A stretch of 64,000 nt of DNA from Massilia sp. Se16.2.3 (lineage in GTDB: Bacteria; Pseudomonadota; Gammaproteobacteria; Burkholderiales; Burkholderiaceae_D). The stretch is taken from assembly GCF_014171595.1 (NCBI RefSeq), contig NZ_CP050451.1, positions 4,960,001 to 5,024,000 of the forward strand. Reading direction: 5' to 3'. A program made the position numbers and the translations under genes. The number at the start of each line of letters is the position of its first letter. The first letter of the stretch is position 1. Under the pieces are notes generated by a model, which saw only the letters and a program-made list of their open reading frames with translations, was not told where the DNA came from and did not search any database. Below, piece after piece: positions 17,323 to 26,017 of this stretch.

Positions 17323-17571
17323 GCGAACAAGATCCTCAGGATGGAAGGGACGGTAGGGCACCGGAGCGTTCTGGATGGTATTGCAATTTCATGATTGCTA
17401 CAACGACAAAGGGCGCTCCGGCGCCGTACGCGGCAGTGTTGCCAGCCGCTTGCATACGGCAGGCTCGACAGGGTGCAATGCATATCTTGCCCTACGAACC
17501 TTGCTGTAGCACAAATTCCTCTCTACACAAGCAGCGGAAAGTAGTCCTGGTATTCACCCACGGAGGAACCC

Positions 17572-18617
17572 ATGCGCCCTATCCCACCCCTGTTAGCCGC
17601 CCTGCTGGCCACGTCCCTGTCCGCCCAGGCCTCGGGCGACATCGCCGTGACCATCACGCCCGAGCGTGCCACCCTTGGCAAGCGCGACGACGTGATGGTG
17701 ACGGTCACCATGCACAACACCGGCAGCGCGCCCGAGCGCCTGCCCGCCTGGCGCACGCCGTTTGCGCGCATCGACAGTCCGCTGTTCGAGATGACGCGCG
17801 ATGGCCTGCCGGTGCGCTACCTCGGCCGCCAGGTCAAGCGCGCCGCACCGGCCGAGGCCGATTTCCTGACCCTGATGCCGGCGAGCGCCGCAGCGCGCGC
17901 GTCGAGCTGTCGGCCCTGTACGACATGGCGGCGACGGGCGCATATGCGGTGCGCTACCGCGGCGCCGCCAGCAGCGGGAGCGAATCCGCCACCTCGACGG
18001 CCACGACCAGGACCGGCGCCATGCGTTCGAATACCGCGGCGATCTGGATCGAAGGCCGCCTGCCGCGCGGCGTCGCTTCCATGGCGGTCGATGCGCCCAC
18101 GGGCAAGGGTTTGAGTTATGCGCAGTGCTCGAACGCCCAGCAGGAAACCATTGCCCAGGCCATGAGCGCCGGCACCGCGATGACAAACGACGCCCTGGCG
18201 TATTTCGGCAAGGCCGAGGTGCCGGGCAAGCGCTATGTCAACTGGTTCGGCGCGCTCGACGGCACGCGCCAGGCGCTGGTCGCCAAACACTTCACGGCCA
18301 TCAAGGATGCGTTCGACACCAAGCCGGTGAAGGTCGACTGCGGTTGTGACGAGGATTATTTCGCCTACGTCTACCCGGCACGGCCCTACACGATCTATGT
18401 CTGCAAGGCCTTCTGGAGCGCGGCGCTGACCGGCACCGATTCGAAAGGCGGCACGCTGCTGCACGAGATGAGCCATTTCGATGCCGTCGCCGGCACCGAT
18501 GACCATGTCTATGGCCAGTCGGGCGCGGCCGAGATGGCACGGACGGCACCGGAACGCGCCGTCAACAATGCCGACTCGCACGAGTACTTTGGCGAGAACA
18601 ATCCGCCCTTGAATTAG
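17572..18617 (+). CDS. M35-like (aspzincin) secreted metalloprotease, copy 1 (one frame break)
   Basis: The start ATG follows a strong GGAGGA site, and MRPIPPLLAALLATSLSAQA is a signal peptide. An N-terminal beta-sandwich-like region (VTITPERATLGKRDDVMVTV, about residues 24-125) precedes the catalytic part. Catalytic motifs are HEMSH (HExxH) and GTDDHVYG (GTxDxxYG), which together define deuterolysin/peptidyl-Lys-type M35 aspzincins. Frame breaks at the GG of 17880-17881: adding one G there gives MPGERRSARVELSALYD, matching copy 2. The span is 3n+2, as expected for one missing base; the restored protein has about 348 residues. It is a tandem paralog of the gene at 18947. Probably secreted; target unknown. 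Confidence 0.85.
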
Positions 18618-18946
18618 TGCAAGAAATCTTCCAGCCTGAGCTGCCGGCACTATTGGCAGGTTCAGGCTACGGAAGCCAATAAGAGGATACTGTTCATGCT
18701 TTTTGGGTCGTCTAGACAAGGCGCTAGCACAAGTTTTGACATAAATACAGAGCGATTCGACAATAGTTCATTCTTGTTACTTTTCCGCCAATCGACCAAA
18801 CAAAATATCTAAATTACATTGCTTCGTTTGAAAGAATTGCGCAGTATAGGCGTGAGTTTTCGTTACATTCCGATGAAATGCGACGGGAGCTTACACAATA
18901 ATGCGGGTGGCGAGCAGCCACGACAATTTTTATACGGAGAAGACAC
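18618..18946. other. Intergenic region between the two M35 genes, with a hairpin
   Basis: AGCCTGAGCTGCC at 18633-18645 pairs imperfectly with GGCAGGTTCAGGCT at 18655-18668, a hairpin without a T tract just after copy 1. The rest (about 18720-18930) is AT-rich and presumably holds the promoter of copy 2, so the two paralogs can be expressed separately. No gene is seen. Confidence 0.5.
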
Positions 18947-20053
18947 ATGAGCTGGAACAGCATCTTGAAGTCGGCAATCGGTATCGCAGCACTCGGCATG
19001 GCATGCGGCGCCCAGGCAGGTTCGAACGGCGTGAAAGTGACCGTCACCCCTGAGAAAAACGCGCTTGGCGCCAGCGACGACGTGGTCGTCAACGTCACCC
19101 TGACCAACACTTCCTCGACCCCGCAATACGTGCTGAAGGCGCGCACGCCTTTCGAAGGCCTGAGCGCGCCGCTGTTCGACGTCACGCGCGATGGCGCCGC
19201 CGTCCCGTACACCGGCGCCCTCGTCAAGCGCGCCAAGCCGACCGCGGCCGACTACTACCTGCTGAAACCAGGCGCGTCGCATACCGTGAAAGTGGAACTG
19301 TCTGCCCTGTACGACATGAGCGTCAGCGGCGACTACTCGATCCGCTATCGCACCGCTTCGCCGGATCTGTTCCTGACGAATAACGGCCGCCTCGGCGGTA
19401 CCGTGCAAGCCGCCGGCTCGAACGCCGGCATCGGCGAGCTGCAGTCGGAAGCGGCTACCCTGTACGTCCAGGGCCGCCTGCCGCGCGGTTCGGAATCGCC
19501 CATCATGGAAGCGCTGAAACGCGATGGCGGCACGGTTTCCCCGGCTGGCGTGAGCTACGCTTCGTGCTCGTCGTCGCAGCAGAGCACGATCGCTTCGGCG
19601 ATCACGGCTGCGAAGAACTACGCCAACGGCTCGGTCAGCTACATGACCCGCACCACGATGGGTCCGCGCTACACCAAGTGGTTCGGCACTGCCACGTCCT
19701 CGCGCGTGTCGACCGTGCGCTCGCATTACAACAACATCAAGAGCGCCTTCGATACCAAGAACGTGGTGGTCGATTGCAGCTGCCGCGACAGCTCGTACGC
19801 CTACGTGTACCCGACCCAGCCGTACCGCATCTACGTCTGCAACGCGTTCTGGTCGGCACCGATGACGGGCACCGACTCGAAGGGCGGCACCCTGGTGCAT
19901 GAGATGAGCCACTTCAACGTTGTCGCCGGTACCGACGACCACGCCTATGGCCAGAGCGCGGCCGCCAGCCTGGCGATCAGCAATCCGACCCAGGCTGTCG
20001 ACAACGCCGACTCGCACGAGTACTTCTCGGAAAACAACCCGGCGCTGAACTAA
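18947..20053 (+). CDS. M35-like (aspzincin) secreted metalloprotease, copy 2
   Basis: A 368-residue protein with a signal peptide (MSWNSILKSAIGIAALGMAC, cleavage near AQAG) and a GGAGA ribosome site. Residues about 28-135 form a beta-rich N-terminal domain (VKVTVTPEKNALGASDDVVV; LVKRAKPTAADYYLL). The catalytic domain follows, with four Cys in its first half (SYASCSSSQQ; VVVDCSCRDS; RIYVCNAFW). Zinc ligands: HEMSH at 318-322 and GTDDHAYG at 328-335, the HExxH + GTxDxxYG signature of family M35. The C-terminus NADSHEYFSENNPALN is shared with copy 1 and may act in substrate binding. The family cleaves proteins, often on the amino side of Lys (peptidyl-Lys endopeptidase type); specificity here is not provable. 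A strong terminator follows. Confidence 0.92.
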   Translation: MSWNSILKSAIGIAALGMACGAQAGSNGVKVTVTPEKNALGASDDVVVNVTLTNTSSTPQYVLKARTPFEGLSAPLFDVTRDGAAVPYTGALVKRAKPTAADYYLLKPGASHTVKVELSALYDMSVSGDYSIRYRTASPDLFLTNNGRLGGTVQAAGSNAGIGELQSEAATLYVQGRLPRGSESPIMEALKRDGGTVSPAGVSYASCSSSQQSTIASAITAAKNYANGSVSYMTRTTMGPRYTKWFGTATSSRVSTVRSHYNNIKSAFDTKNVVVDCSCRDSSYAYVYPTQPYRIYVCNAFWSAPMTGTDSKGGTLVHEMSHFNVVAGTDDHAYGQSAAASLAISNPTQAVDNADSHEYFSENNPALN

Positions 20054-20096
20054 GCACTGGTTTCGGCATCATCGGGCTTGACCCGGCTGAAACGAC

Positions 20097-20150
20097 AAGG
20101 TCCCGGCGAACCGGCAAGTCTGACTTGCGGTTCGGCGGGACCTTTTTTTC
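20097..20150 (+). terminator. Rho-independent terminator of the M35 gene
   Basis: A long near-perfect hairpin: AAGGTCCCG...GAACCGGCAAGTC pairs with GACTTGCGGTTC...CGGGACC, and a run of seven T follows (20143-20149). It can also act on the convergent lipoprotein gene, whose stop is at 20173. Confidence 0.93.
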
Positions 20151-20172
20151 GGCCGTGGGACCGAGGCTTCGC

Positions 20173-20664
20173 TTATTGCCCGGTATGGACGAAGGAGACC
20201 GGCTTGGCCGGGAACTCCGTCAGCGCATCCAGGCGCTTCGGATCGACCAGCACGGGGCCGGCATAGCCGATGTTGTAGCTGTGACGCCCGCTCTGGAAGG
20301 CGTAGGTGCGGGTGATGTCGATGGTGTTCTTCAGGACCTTGCCCGGTGCCAGAGGCTCGTAGTCGGCGGCCGTGAGTGCCGCGCGCTTGACCATCTTGCC
20401 GGTATAGTCGATTGGCCGGTTGCCGAAGTCACGCACGTCGAAGCGGCGGCCCGTCAGTTCCTTTTCCAGCGCAATCTCGCGCGGAATCCAGACCGTGGCC
20501 TTGCCCTGGTTGGTGATCGTCAGGTTGACCAGCACCTTGCCGGGCGGGGTAGCGATATCGATACTGTGTTTCACGTCCACGGTCGGTTCTCCAGCCGTAC
20601 TGGCACAGGCGGTAATAAAGCTGGCTGCCGCAACGGCGGCCAGCAGGAAGGGTCTGCGTTGCAT
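20173..20664 (-). CDS. Lipoprotein resembling the N-terminal domain of the adjacent M35 proteases
   Basis: A 163-residue protein with lipoprotein signal MQRRPFLLAAVAAASFITAC (acylated Cys at 20). The mature part aligns with the N-terminal beta domain of both neighbouring proteases: VLVNLTITNQGKATVWIPRE, RRFDVRDFGNRPIDYTGKMV and VKRAALTAADYEPLAPGK correspond to VVNVTLTNTSSTPQYVLKAR, LFDVTRDGAAVPYTGALV and VKRAKPTAADYYLLKPG. It lacks the zinc motifs altogether. It is convergent with the proteases and shares their terminator. A membrane-anchored single-domain relative of a protease's non-catalytic domain could be an inhibitor, chaperone or receptor. That is inference; no characterised homolog is known to me. 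Confidence 0.8.
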   Translation of the reverse strand: MQRRPFLLAAVAAASFITACASTAGEPTVDVKHSIDIATPPGKVLVNLTITNQGKATVWIPREIALEKELTGRRFDVRDFGNRPIDYTGKMVKRAALTAADYEPLAPGKVLKNTIDITRTYAFQSGRHSYNIGYAGPVLVDPKRLDALTEFPAKPVSFVHTGQ

Positions 20665-20761
20665 GTTCGACTCCGTATGGTTGTGCTTAGCATTGTGCGG
20701 GCACGGGGCGCAAAAGCCAAGGGTGGCGGTGCTGCGGAATCCACGGATGATCGGTGGGTGG

Positions 20762-20851
20762 ACCGCGTGGAGTCAGGACTCCACCCTACGAAAACCACCA
20801 ACGTAGGGTGGAGGCGGCCGGCAAGGCTCCTGACTCCACGCGGTACAAAGC
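20762..20851. repeat. Dispersed inverted-repeat element, GTAGGGTGGGC family
   Basis: A nearly perfect palindrome: ACCGCGTGGAGTCAGGACTC and CACCCTACG on the left; CGTAGGGTGG and CTCCTGACTCCACGCGGTAC on the right, ending AAAGC. The ends match those of the element at 6524-6616. It lies between the lipoprotein gene and motD. Confidence 0.88.
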
Positions 20852-20898
20852 ATGATATACAGAATATTTCACGAATGCGGCTTTCGTGAAATATTCGT

Positions 20899-21633
20899 TC
20901 ACCCGCCCTCTTGCGGCGTGGCCGCCAGGATCGTCACCGCCACGCGCCGGTTGCGTGCCCTGCCCGCTTCATCCGTGTTCGGCGCCACCGGTAGGTTGGC
21001 GCCATGGCCGACGGCGGTCAGCCGCGACGGATCGATGCCGCCTTCGATGAACAGGCGCACCACGCTGCTGGCGCGCACGCTCGATAACTCCCAGTTCGAC
21101 GGAAACGCGGAATTGGCGATCGGCCGGTCGTCGGTATGGCCTTCGACCTGGATCGCATGGGTGTCAAGCTGCAGCAGGCCCGCCACCGTGCCGAGGGTGG
21201 CACGCGCATCCTTGCCCAGCACCGCCTGCCCTTCGGCGAAGAGCACGCTGGCATTGATGTCGACCTTGACGCCGCGCGCGGTCTGCGTCACGCGCACCTT
21301 GCCGTCTTTCACCAGCGGCGCAAGCGAGGCATTCAACTGGCGCGCGAGCGTGTTCAGGCGCTCCTGCTCGCGGCGCATGGCCTCCAGCCGCTTGCGTGCG
21401 ATCAGCTGCGTCAGGGGCAGCTGTTCGATGGTGCTGCTGGCCTGCGGCGTCGTCGGCTTGCCGCCGAAGGCATCGCCAAGCGCGTCCGACAGCACCCGGT
21501 ATTTTCCGACGTTGACCACGGAAATCGCGTACATCACGACAAAGAAGGCGAACAGCAGCGTGATGAAGTCGGCGTACGAAATCAGCCAGCGGTCGTGGTT
21601 TTCCGCCTCTTCCTCGACGCGTTTGCGCGCCAT
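20899..21633 (-). CDS. motD: MotD, MotB-type flagellar stator protein
   Basis: A 244-residue stator subunit that anchors the motor to peptidoglycan. RWLISYADFITLLFAFFVVM (about residues 15-34) is the single transmembrane segment, with the essential proton-carrying Asp in YADF. The C-terminal OmpA-like peptidoglycan-binding domain has QVEGHTDDRPI and NWELSSVRASSVVRLFIEGG. The N-terminus MARKRVEEEAENHDRW is characteristic of MotD rather than MotB. Its ATG follows the motC stop by one base, so the two are translationally coupled. Confidence 0.93.
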   Translation of the reverse strand: MARKRVEEEAENHDRWLISYADFITLLFAFFVVMYAISVVNVGKYRVLSDALGDAFGGKPTTPQASSTIEQLPLTQLIARKRLEAMRREQERLNTLARQLNASLAPLVKDGKVRVTQTARGVKVDINASVLFAEGQAVLGKDARATLGTVAGLLQLDTHAIQVEGHTDDRPIANSAFPSNWELSSVRASSVVRLFIEGGIDPSRLTAVGHGANLPVAPNTDEAGRARNRRVAVTILAATPQEGG

Positions 21634-21634
21634 G

Positions 21635-22378
21635 TCAGTGCGTCACCAGGAGGCTGGCCATGCGTTCCTCGACCACGCGCGCATGGTTGCCGCTGGCCAG
21701 GTCGTGGAAGACTTCCAGCAGGATGTCGTACTGGGCGACGCGGTCCGCCACCAGGGCTTTCAATTTGTTGGCCACCGGCAGGAAGAACAGGTTCGCAAGG
21801 CCCACGCCATACACCGTCGAGACGAAAGCGACCGCGATGCCGGAACCCAGGCGCGAGGGGTCGGACAGGTTTTCCATCACGTGGATGAGGCCCAGCACGG
21901 CGCCCAGGATGCCGATGGTCGGCGCGTAGCCGGCAGCGGATTCCCAGATGCGCGCGGCGCGGCGTTCGGCCGCCTCGAAGGCGCTGACCTCGGTCTCGAG
22001 CAGGCCGCGCAGCTTGTCCGGGTGGACGCCGTCGACGACCAGGCGCAGGCCCTTCTGGATGAAGGGCTCCTTGCCGCCCATGTACTGCTCGAGCGCGAGC
22101 AGGCCGTCGCGCCGTGCCGTGTGGCTCCACAGCGCGATCTCGCGCGAGAGCGGCTGGCGCTTGTCCTTCGGCGGGAAGAAGACCCAGCGCAGCATCTGCA
22201 TGCCGCGGCGGAAAGTACGCGCCTCGGACTGCAGGAGCACCGCCCCGAACGTACCGACGACGACGATGGCGAAGGCTGCCGGTTGAATGAGCGAGGCGAA
22301 GCGGCCGCCGTCGAGCGTGTGCCCGACAACAAGGCCGATAATCGCCAGCGCCAGGCCGATCAGGCTGGCGAAGTCCAC
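21635..22378 (-). CDS. motC: MotC, MotA-type flagellar stator protein
   Basis: A 247-residue MotA-family protein with four hydrophobic segments (for example FASLIQPAAFAIVVVGTFGA and GYAPTIGILGAVLGLIHVME). It pairs with MotD to form the proton channel of the motor. Translation starts at a GTG whose complement is 22376-22378, overlapping the end of fliA by 19 bases. Such overlap suggests coupled translation. Other MotAB-type stators are not in the window. Confidence 0.93.
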   Translation of the reverse strand: MDFASLIGLALAIIGLVVGHTLDGGRFASLIQPAAFAIVVVGTFGAVLLQSEARTFRRGMQMLRWVFFPPKDKRQPLSREIALWSHTARRDGLLALEQYMGGKEPFIQKGLRLVVDGVHPDKLRGLLETEVSAFEAAERRAARIWESAAGYAPTIGILGAVLGLIHVMENLSDPSRLGSGIAVAFVSTVYGVGLANLFFLPVANKLKALVADRVAQYDILLEVFHDLASGNHARVVEERMASLLVTH

Positions 22379-23088
22379 AGCTTTTCCTTGAGCGAGGCAC
22401 GCAGGCGCGCCACGGCTTGCGTGTGGAGCTGCGACACGCGCGATTCCGACACGCCAAGGACGGCGCCGATTTCCTTCAGGTTCAGCTCTTCCTCGTAGTA
22501 CAGGCCCATGAGGATTTTCTCGCGCGGCGGCAAGCCGTCGATGGCGCCGATCACGGCCTGGCGGAAGTCGGTGTCGAGCAGCGCGCGCAGCGGGTCGTCG
22601 TCGTCGACCGCATACCGGTCGAGGAAGGAATCGTTGCCATCCTCGTCGTGGAAGTCCTCGTAATAGACCAGCTGGTGGCCGCCGCCTTCGAACAGCATTT
22701 CCTGGTAATCGGCCAGGGACACGTCGAGCGATTTGGCGACTTCGGTCTCGGAGGGCGCGCGGCCCAGCTTCTGCTGCAGTGCGGTCATGGCGGATTCCAC
22801 TTTCTTCATGGTCTGACGGGTACTGCGCGGCATCCAGTCGTTGCTGCGCAACTCGTCGACCATGGCGCCGCGGATGCGCAGCACTGCATAGGTTTCGAAT
22901 TGGGCGCCGTGGTTGTCTTCGTAGCGGTTGATGGCGTCGAGCAGGCCCATCATGCCGGCCTGGATCAGGTCGTCCACCTCCACCGATGGCGGCAATTTCG
23001 CCTTCATCTGGTGCGCGAGGCGCTTGACCAGCGGGGCGTGCTCGGTGAGCAGGTGGTTCTTGTCCGCTTTCCCTTTGACGGTATACAT
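22360..23088 (-). CDS. fliA: FliA, sigma-28 factor of RNA polymerase
   Basis: This 242-residue sigma factor transcribes late flagellar genes; matching promoters are seen before flgM and flgK. Region 2 contains HAPLVKRLAHQMKAKLPPSV, DDLIQAGMMGLLDAINRYE and FETYAVLRIRGAMVDELRSN. Region 4 contains LPPREKILMGLYYEEELNLK and EIGAVLGVSESRVSQLHTQA. It lies downstream of flhG and overlaps motC. Its antagonist FlgM is encoded at 10774. Confidence 0.97.
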   Translation of the reverse strand: MYTVKGKADKNHLLTEHAPLVKRLAHQMKAKLPPSVEVDDLIQAGMMGLLDAINRYEDNHGAQFETYAVLRIRGAMVDELRSNDWMPRSTRQTMKKVESAMTALQQKLGRAPSETEVAKSLDVSLADYQEMLFEGGGHQLVYYEDFHDEDGNDSFLDRYAVDDDDPLRALLDTDFRQAVIGAIDGLPPREKILMGLYYEEELNLKEIGAVLGVSESRVSQLHTQAVARLRASLKEKLWTSPA

Positions 23089-23103
23089 GCTTGTGCTTTT
23101 TTC

Positions 23104-23921
23104 TTAAGAACCGAAGTGCGCGCCGCGGGTCTGACGCACACCGCTGAAACGCCCGGCGAGTTGGCGGAAAGCCACCGAGGCACCGGCCAGCGGAAACGCA
23201 TCGACCACGGCACGGCCGAGACGCGCGGCGCGGTGCAGGTATTCGTCTGCCGGGACCGAGCCCATGGAACTCAACGTTACTGCAAGGTAACGACTTGCCG
23301 CTGACGCCATATTATCGTAAACAACACGGGCCTCCGCCTCCGTTGCCCCGGTGACAAGGATGCCGAAACGGCGGCGTCCCAGCTCCTGCGCCAGGCGCTT
23401 GATCAGGCCATAGGCGTTGGTGATCGAGGTGGCGTTGGTGGAGACCTGGATCACGATTTCCGAGTCCGCCAGCGCCGGCAAGGCCAGGCTGCCATCGCGG
23501 TTCAGTTCGCCATCGACGATGACGATGCCGCCCTGGCGCTTGACCAGCACATCGAAGGCCTTGGCCAGGCGGCGCGCCTCGACCGCATCCTGCGGCAGGC
23601 GGCCGTCGCGGGCCAGCAGCGCCAGCGCGAAGCCTTGCGGCGCATGCTGCACCACCTGGTCGAGCGCGCATTCCCGGCGTGCCACCTGCATCAACCGGCA
23701 TGGCGTTCCATCTCCGGGCGATAGGCGACGCTGTGGTTGCGCAGGCAGGCGTCGACGATCAGCACGTCGTTGCCGGATTGAAACAGCGAGGCGCCCAGGT
23801 TCACCAGCATGGCGCTCTTGTCGTCGCCCGGGGTGGCGGACAGGAAGGTCACGACGCGCGGCTGGGCGCCGGCCAGCATCCGGCGCAGGCCCTCGGCCTG
23901 GTCAAAGTCGAAACTAGACAA
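23104..23921 (-). CDS. flhG: FlhG (FleN/YlxH), MinD-like flagellar number regulator (one frame break)
   Basis: FlhG-type ATPases control flagellar number and work with FlhF. The likely start is a TTG complementing 23919-23921, overlapping the flhF stop, with GAGG upstream: (M)SSFDFDQAEGLRRMLAGAQP. The first frame stops at 23691. The second gives MQVARRECALDQVVQHAPQ, then the MinD-like core IVIVDGELNRDGSLALPAL and IVIQVSTNATSITNAYGLIK. One missing base in the CCGG around 23695-23699 would join them; the span is 3n+2. The P-loop region reads FLSATPGDDKSAMLVNLG, a degenerate Walker A lacking the usual KGGxGKT, so ATP binding may be altered. Confidence 0.85.
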
Positions 23922-25335
23922 AACGCACCTCGCGCAGGCTGTCGTCGGCTTTGCCGGCACGGGCCATCATCAGCGGCAGGTCGGCGTCCTCGAACTGGGA
24001 TGCGGCATCGCGGCGGCCGCGGAAGGCGCGGTCGACCAGCATGGCGCGGTCGGCCAGGTGCAGGTCTTCCGGCACGCGCTGGCCGTTCGAGATGTAGTGC
24101 AGGTTCAGCTTCTGGCGGATCATCACGTCGAGCACGTTGCCGATCGAGGCGGCTTCGTCGAGCTTGGTCATGATGCAGCCGTGCAGGCCGCTGCCCTGGT
24201 AGGCGCGCACGACTTCGGCCAGGGTTTCGTTGGTGGCCGTCGCGTTCAGGCACAGCAGGCGTTTCACGTCCGCGCCGGCGCCGTTCAGCATGGCCACCTG
24301 TTCCGTCACCATCTGGTCGCGCTGCGACATGCCGATGGTGTCGATGAGCACGGTGTGCTTGTTCTTCAGTTCTTTCAGGGCGATGCGCAGGTCGGCTTCG
24401 TCCTTCACCGAGTGCACCATCACGCCCAGGATCTTGCCATAGATGCGCAGCTGCTCGTGGCCGCCGATACGGTAGGCATCGGTGGTGATCAGGGCCAGCT
24501 TTTCCGCACCGTGGCGCATGACGCAGCGCGCGGCCAGTTTCGCGGTGGTGGTGGTCTTGCCGACGCCGGTCGGGCCGACCAGGGCGAACACGCCGCCCTT
24601 TTCCAGCAGGCTGTCTTCGTCGGCCATGGTGGTCAGGTTACGCGCCAGCACAGTCTTGATCCAGCGCATGGCTTCGGCCGCGTCCTTGTTGGCAGGCATC
24701 TTGTCGATCAGGTAGCGCGACAGCGAGGCCGAGAAACCGGCGCCCAGCATTTCGCGGAGCACGGCCGCCTTGTGCGGTTCGCGCTGCTGGGTACCGCCCC
24801 AGGACAGTTCGGCCAGCTGGGTTTCCATCATGCCGCGCATGGCGCGCAGTTCGCTCATCATGCCGCTCATCTCTTGCGCAGCCGATTCCTGGGCCTGGGC
24901 AATCGCGGCCTGCATCATCTGCGTCATCGCGCTCATATCAAAAGCGGGTGCAGCGGCCGGGGCTGGCGCAGGAGCGGCGGCGCGGCGCGGCGCGGCGAAG
25001 GCGGCTTCGAATTCCGGCTCCATCGCCGGTGCGCGGCGGGTGGCGTAGACGTGTTCGGGGGCCGGCGCTGCGGGCGCGGCGCTGCGGCGGTTCACAAAAG
25101 CCGGCTCGGCGTCGTCGAAGGGATTCAGGTGGTCCAGGCGCGGTGCCGGCTGGGCCATCGGCGAACCGGCGGCTGGCGCGGCCAGCGAGGCGACGTCGTC
25201 GTTGTCGAGTGCGAGGATTTCGACGACGCCATCGACCGGACGGTTCGAGAGGATGACGGCATCGGGCCCGAGCGCATCGCGCACCTTGCGCAAGGCTTCA
25301 CGGGAGGTTGCCGCTGTAAATTTCTTCACATTCAT
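23914..25335 (-). CDS. flhF: FlhF, SRP-type GTPase for flagellar placement
   Basis: A 473-residue SRP-family GTPase that places the flagellum at the pole. It starts MNVKKFTAATSREALRKVRD at the ATG complementing 25333-25335, with GGAGA upstream; a ten-codon upstream extension is rejected. An Ala/Pro-rich linker (about residues 60-160) precedes the NG domain: P-loop GPTGVGKTTTTAKLAA, TTDAYRIGGHEQLRIYG, VLIDTIGMSQRD and TKLDEAASIGNVLDV. It lies upstream of flhG and downstream of flhA, but a repeat array separates it from flhA. Confidence 0.96.
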   Translation of the reverse strand: MNVKKFTAATSREALRKVRDALGPDAVILSNRPVDGVVEILALDNDDVASLAAPAAGSPMAQPAPRLDHLNPFDDAEPAFVNRRSAAPAAPAPEHVYATRRAPAMEPEFEAAFAAPRRAAAPAPAPAAAPAFDMSAMTQMMQAAIAQAQESAAQEMSGMMSELRAMRGMMETQLAELSWGGTQQREPHKAAVLREMLGAGFSASLSRYLIDKMPANKDAAEAMRWIKTVLARNLTTMADEDSLLEKGGVFALVGPTGVGKTTTTAKLAARCVMRHGAEKLALITTDAYRIGGHEQLRIYGKILGVMVHSVKDEADLRIALKELKNKHTVLIDTIGMSQRDQMVTEQVAMLNGAGADVKRLLCLNATATNETLAEVVRAYQGSGLHGCIMTKLDEAASIGNVLDVMIRQKLNLHYISNGQRVPEDLHLADRAMLVDRAFRGRRDAASQFEDADLPLMMARAGKADDSLREVRFV

Positions 25336-25496
25336 CTTATTCTCCGAACTGCTTGATCTATTCATGCCGGGACGGAAGTCTCCGGTCTATGGCTAGATTA
25401 TTGACGATGCTGTGAAGCAACCATCAGCGGAAAAGGATGGGGAAAGTGGGTTAATTCGAATTTGATGGTGGAGTGGTATGGCTTGCGGTCGCGTTA

Positions 25497-25863
25497 CCGC
25501 GTGGGCTCGGGGCGCCCACCCTACGGATGCGCTACGGGGTGGAGCTTGCGAACCCGGGTATCTCCTGCTGTAACCGCGTGGGAACAGGGTGCCTCGGCCG
25601 CCCCGCCCACCCTACGGATGCGCTACGGAATGGAGCTTGCGAACCCAGGTATCTCCTGCTGTAACCGCGTGGGCACAGGGTGCCTCGGCGGCCCCGTCCA
25701 CCCTACGGATGCGCTACGGGGTGGAGCTTGCGAACTCGGGTATCTCCTGCTGTAACCGCGTGGGCACAGGGTGCCTCGGCGGCCCCGCCCCTACGGATGC
25801 GCTACGGGGTGGAGCTTGCGAACTCGGGTACTTCCCGTAGGGTGGGCACCTGTGCCCACGCGG
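25497..25863. repeat. Tandem array of GTAGGGTGGGC-family repeats
   Basis: CCGCGTGGG starts at 25497, 25574, 25665 and 25756, giving units of 77, 91 and 91 bases. Each unit holds CCACCCTACGGATGCGCTAC, GGTGGAGCTTGCGAAC and TATCTCCTGCTGTAA with few differences. The fourth unit ends in a facing half, CCGTAGGGTGGGCACC then GTGCCCACGCGG (to 25863). The array sits in the 682-base gap between flhA and flhF, which holds no gene. Confidence 0.9.
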
Positions 25864-25972
25864 ACGGTGCGGTCCGATAACGGCGCGCCGACGGGCTCGG
25901 CAAACCTTGCAAACCACCGGCGGTCAACGCTCCTGCGCACACCGGGTTTCTCGACCGTTCGTTGAACGCGTA

Positions 25973-26005
25973 GGGTCATCCAAGCCTGGGGCTTGGTGAC
26001 GACCC
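25973..26005. repeat. Palindromic hairpin next to the end of flhA
   Basis: GGGTCATCCAAGC-CTGGG-GCTTGGTGACGACCC forms a hairpin (CCAAGC/GCTTGG and GGGTC/GACCC), flanked by TAGGGT and ACCCTA. It lies 13 bases beyond the flhA stop on the minus strand and could terminate or stabilise flhA mRNA. No T tract is seen. Confidence 0.55.
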
Positions 26006-26017
26006 GCCTACCCTACC

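Noticed and set aside
25497..25863. CRISPR-like array
   Set aside because: Units are 77-91 bases and nearly identical along their whole length, with no unique spacers and no cas genes nearby.
25462..25880. Three overlapping small frames with repeated peptide units
   Set aside because: The repeated peptides only mirror the tandem DNA repeat array and recur in all three frames; no ribosome site or protein-like composition.
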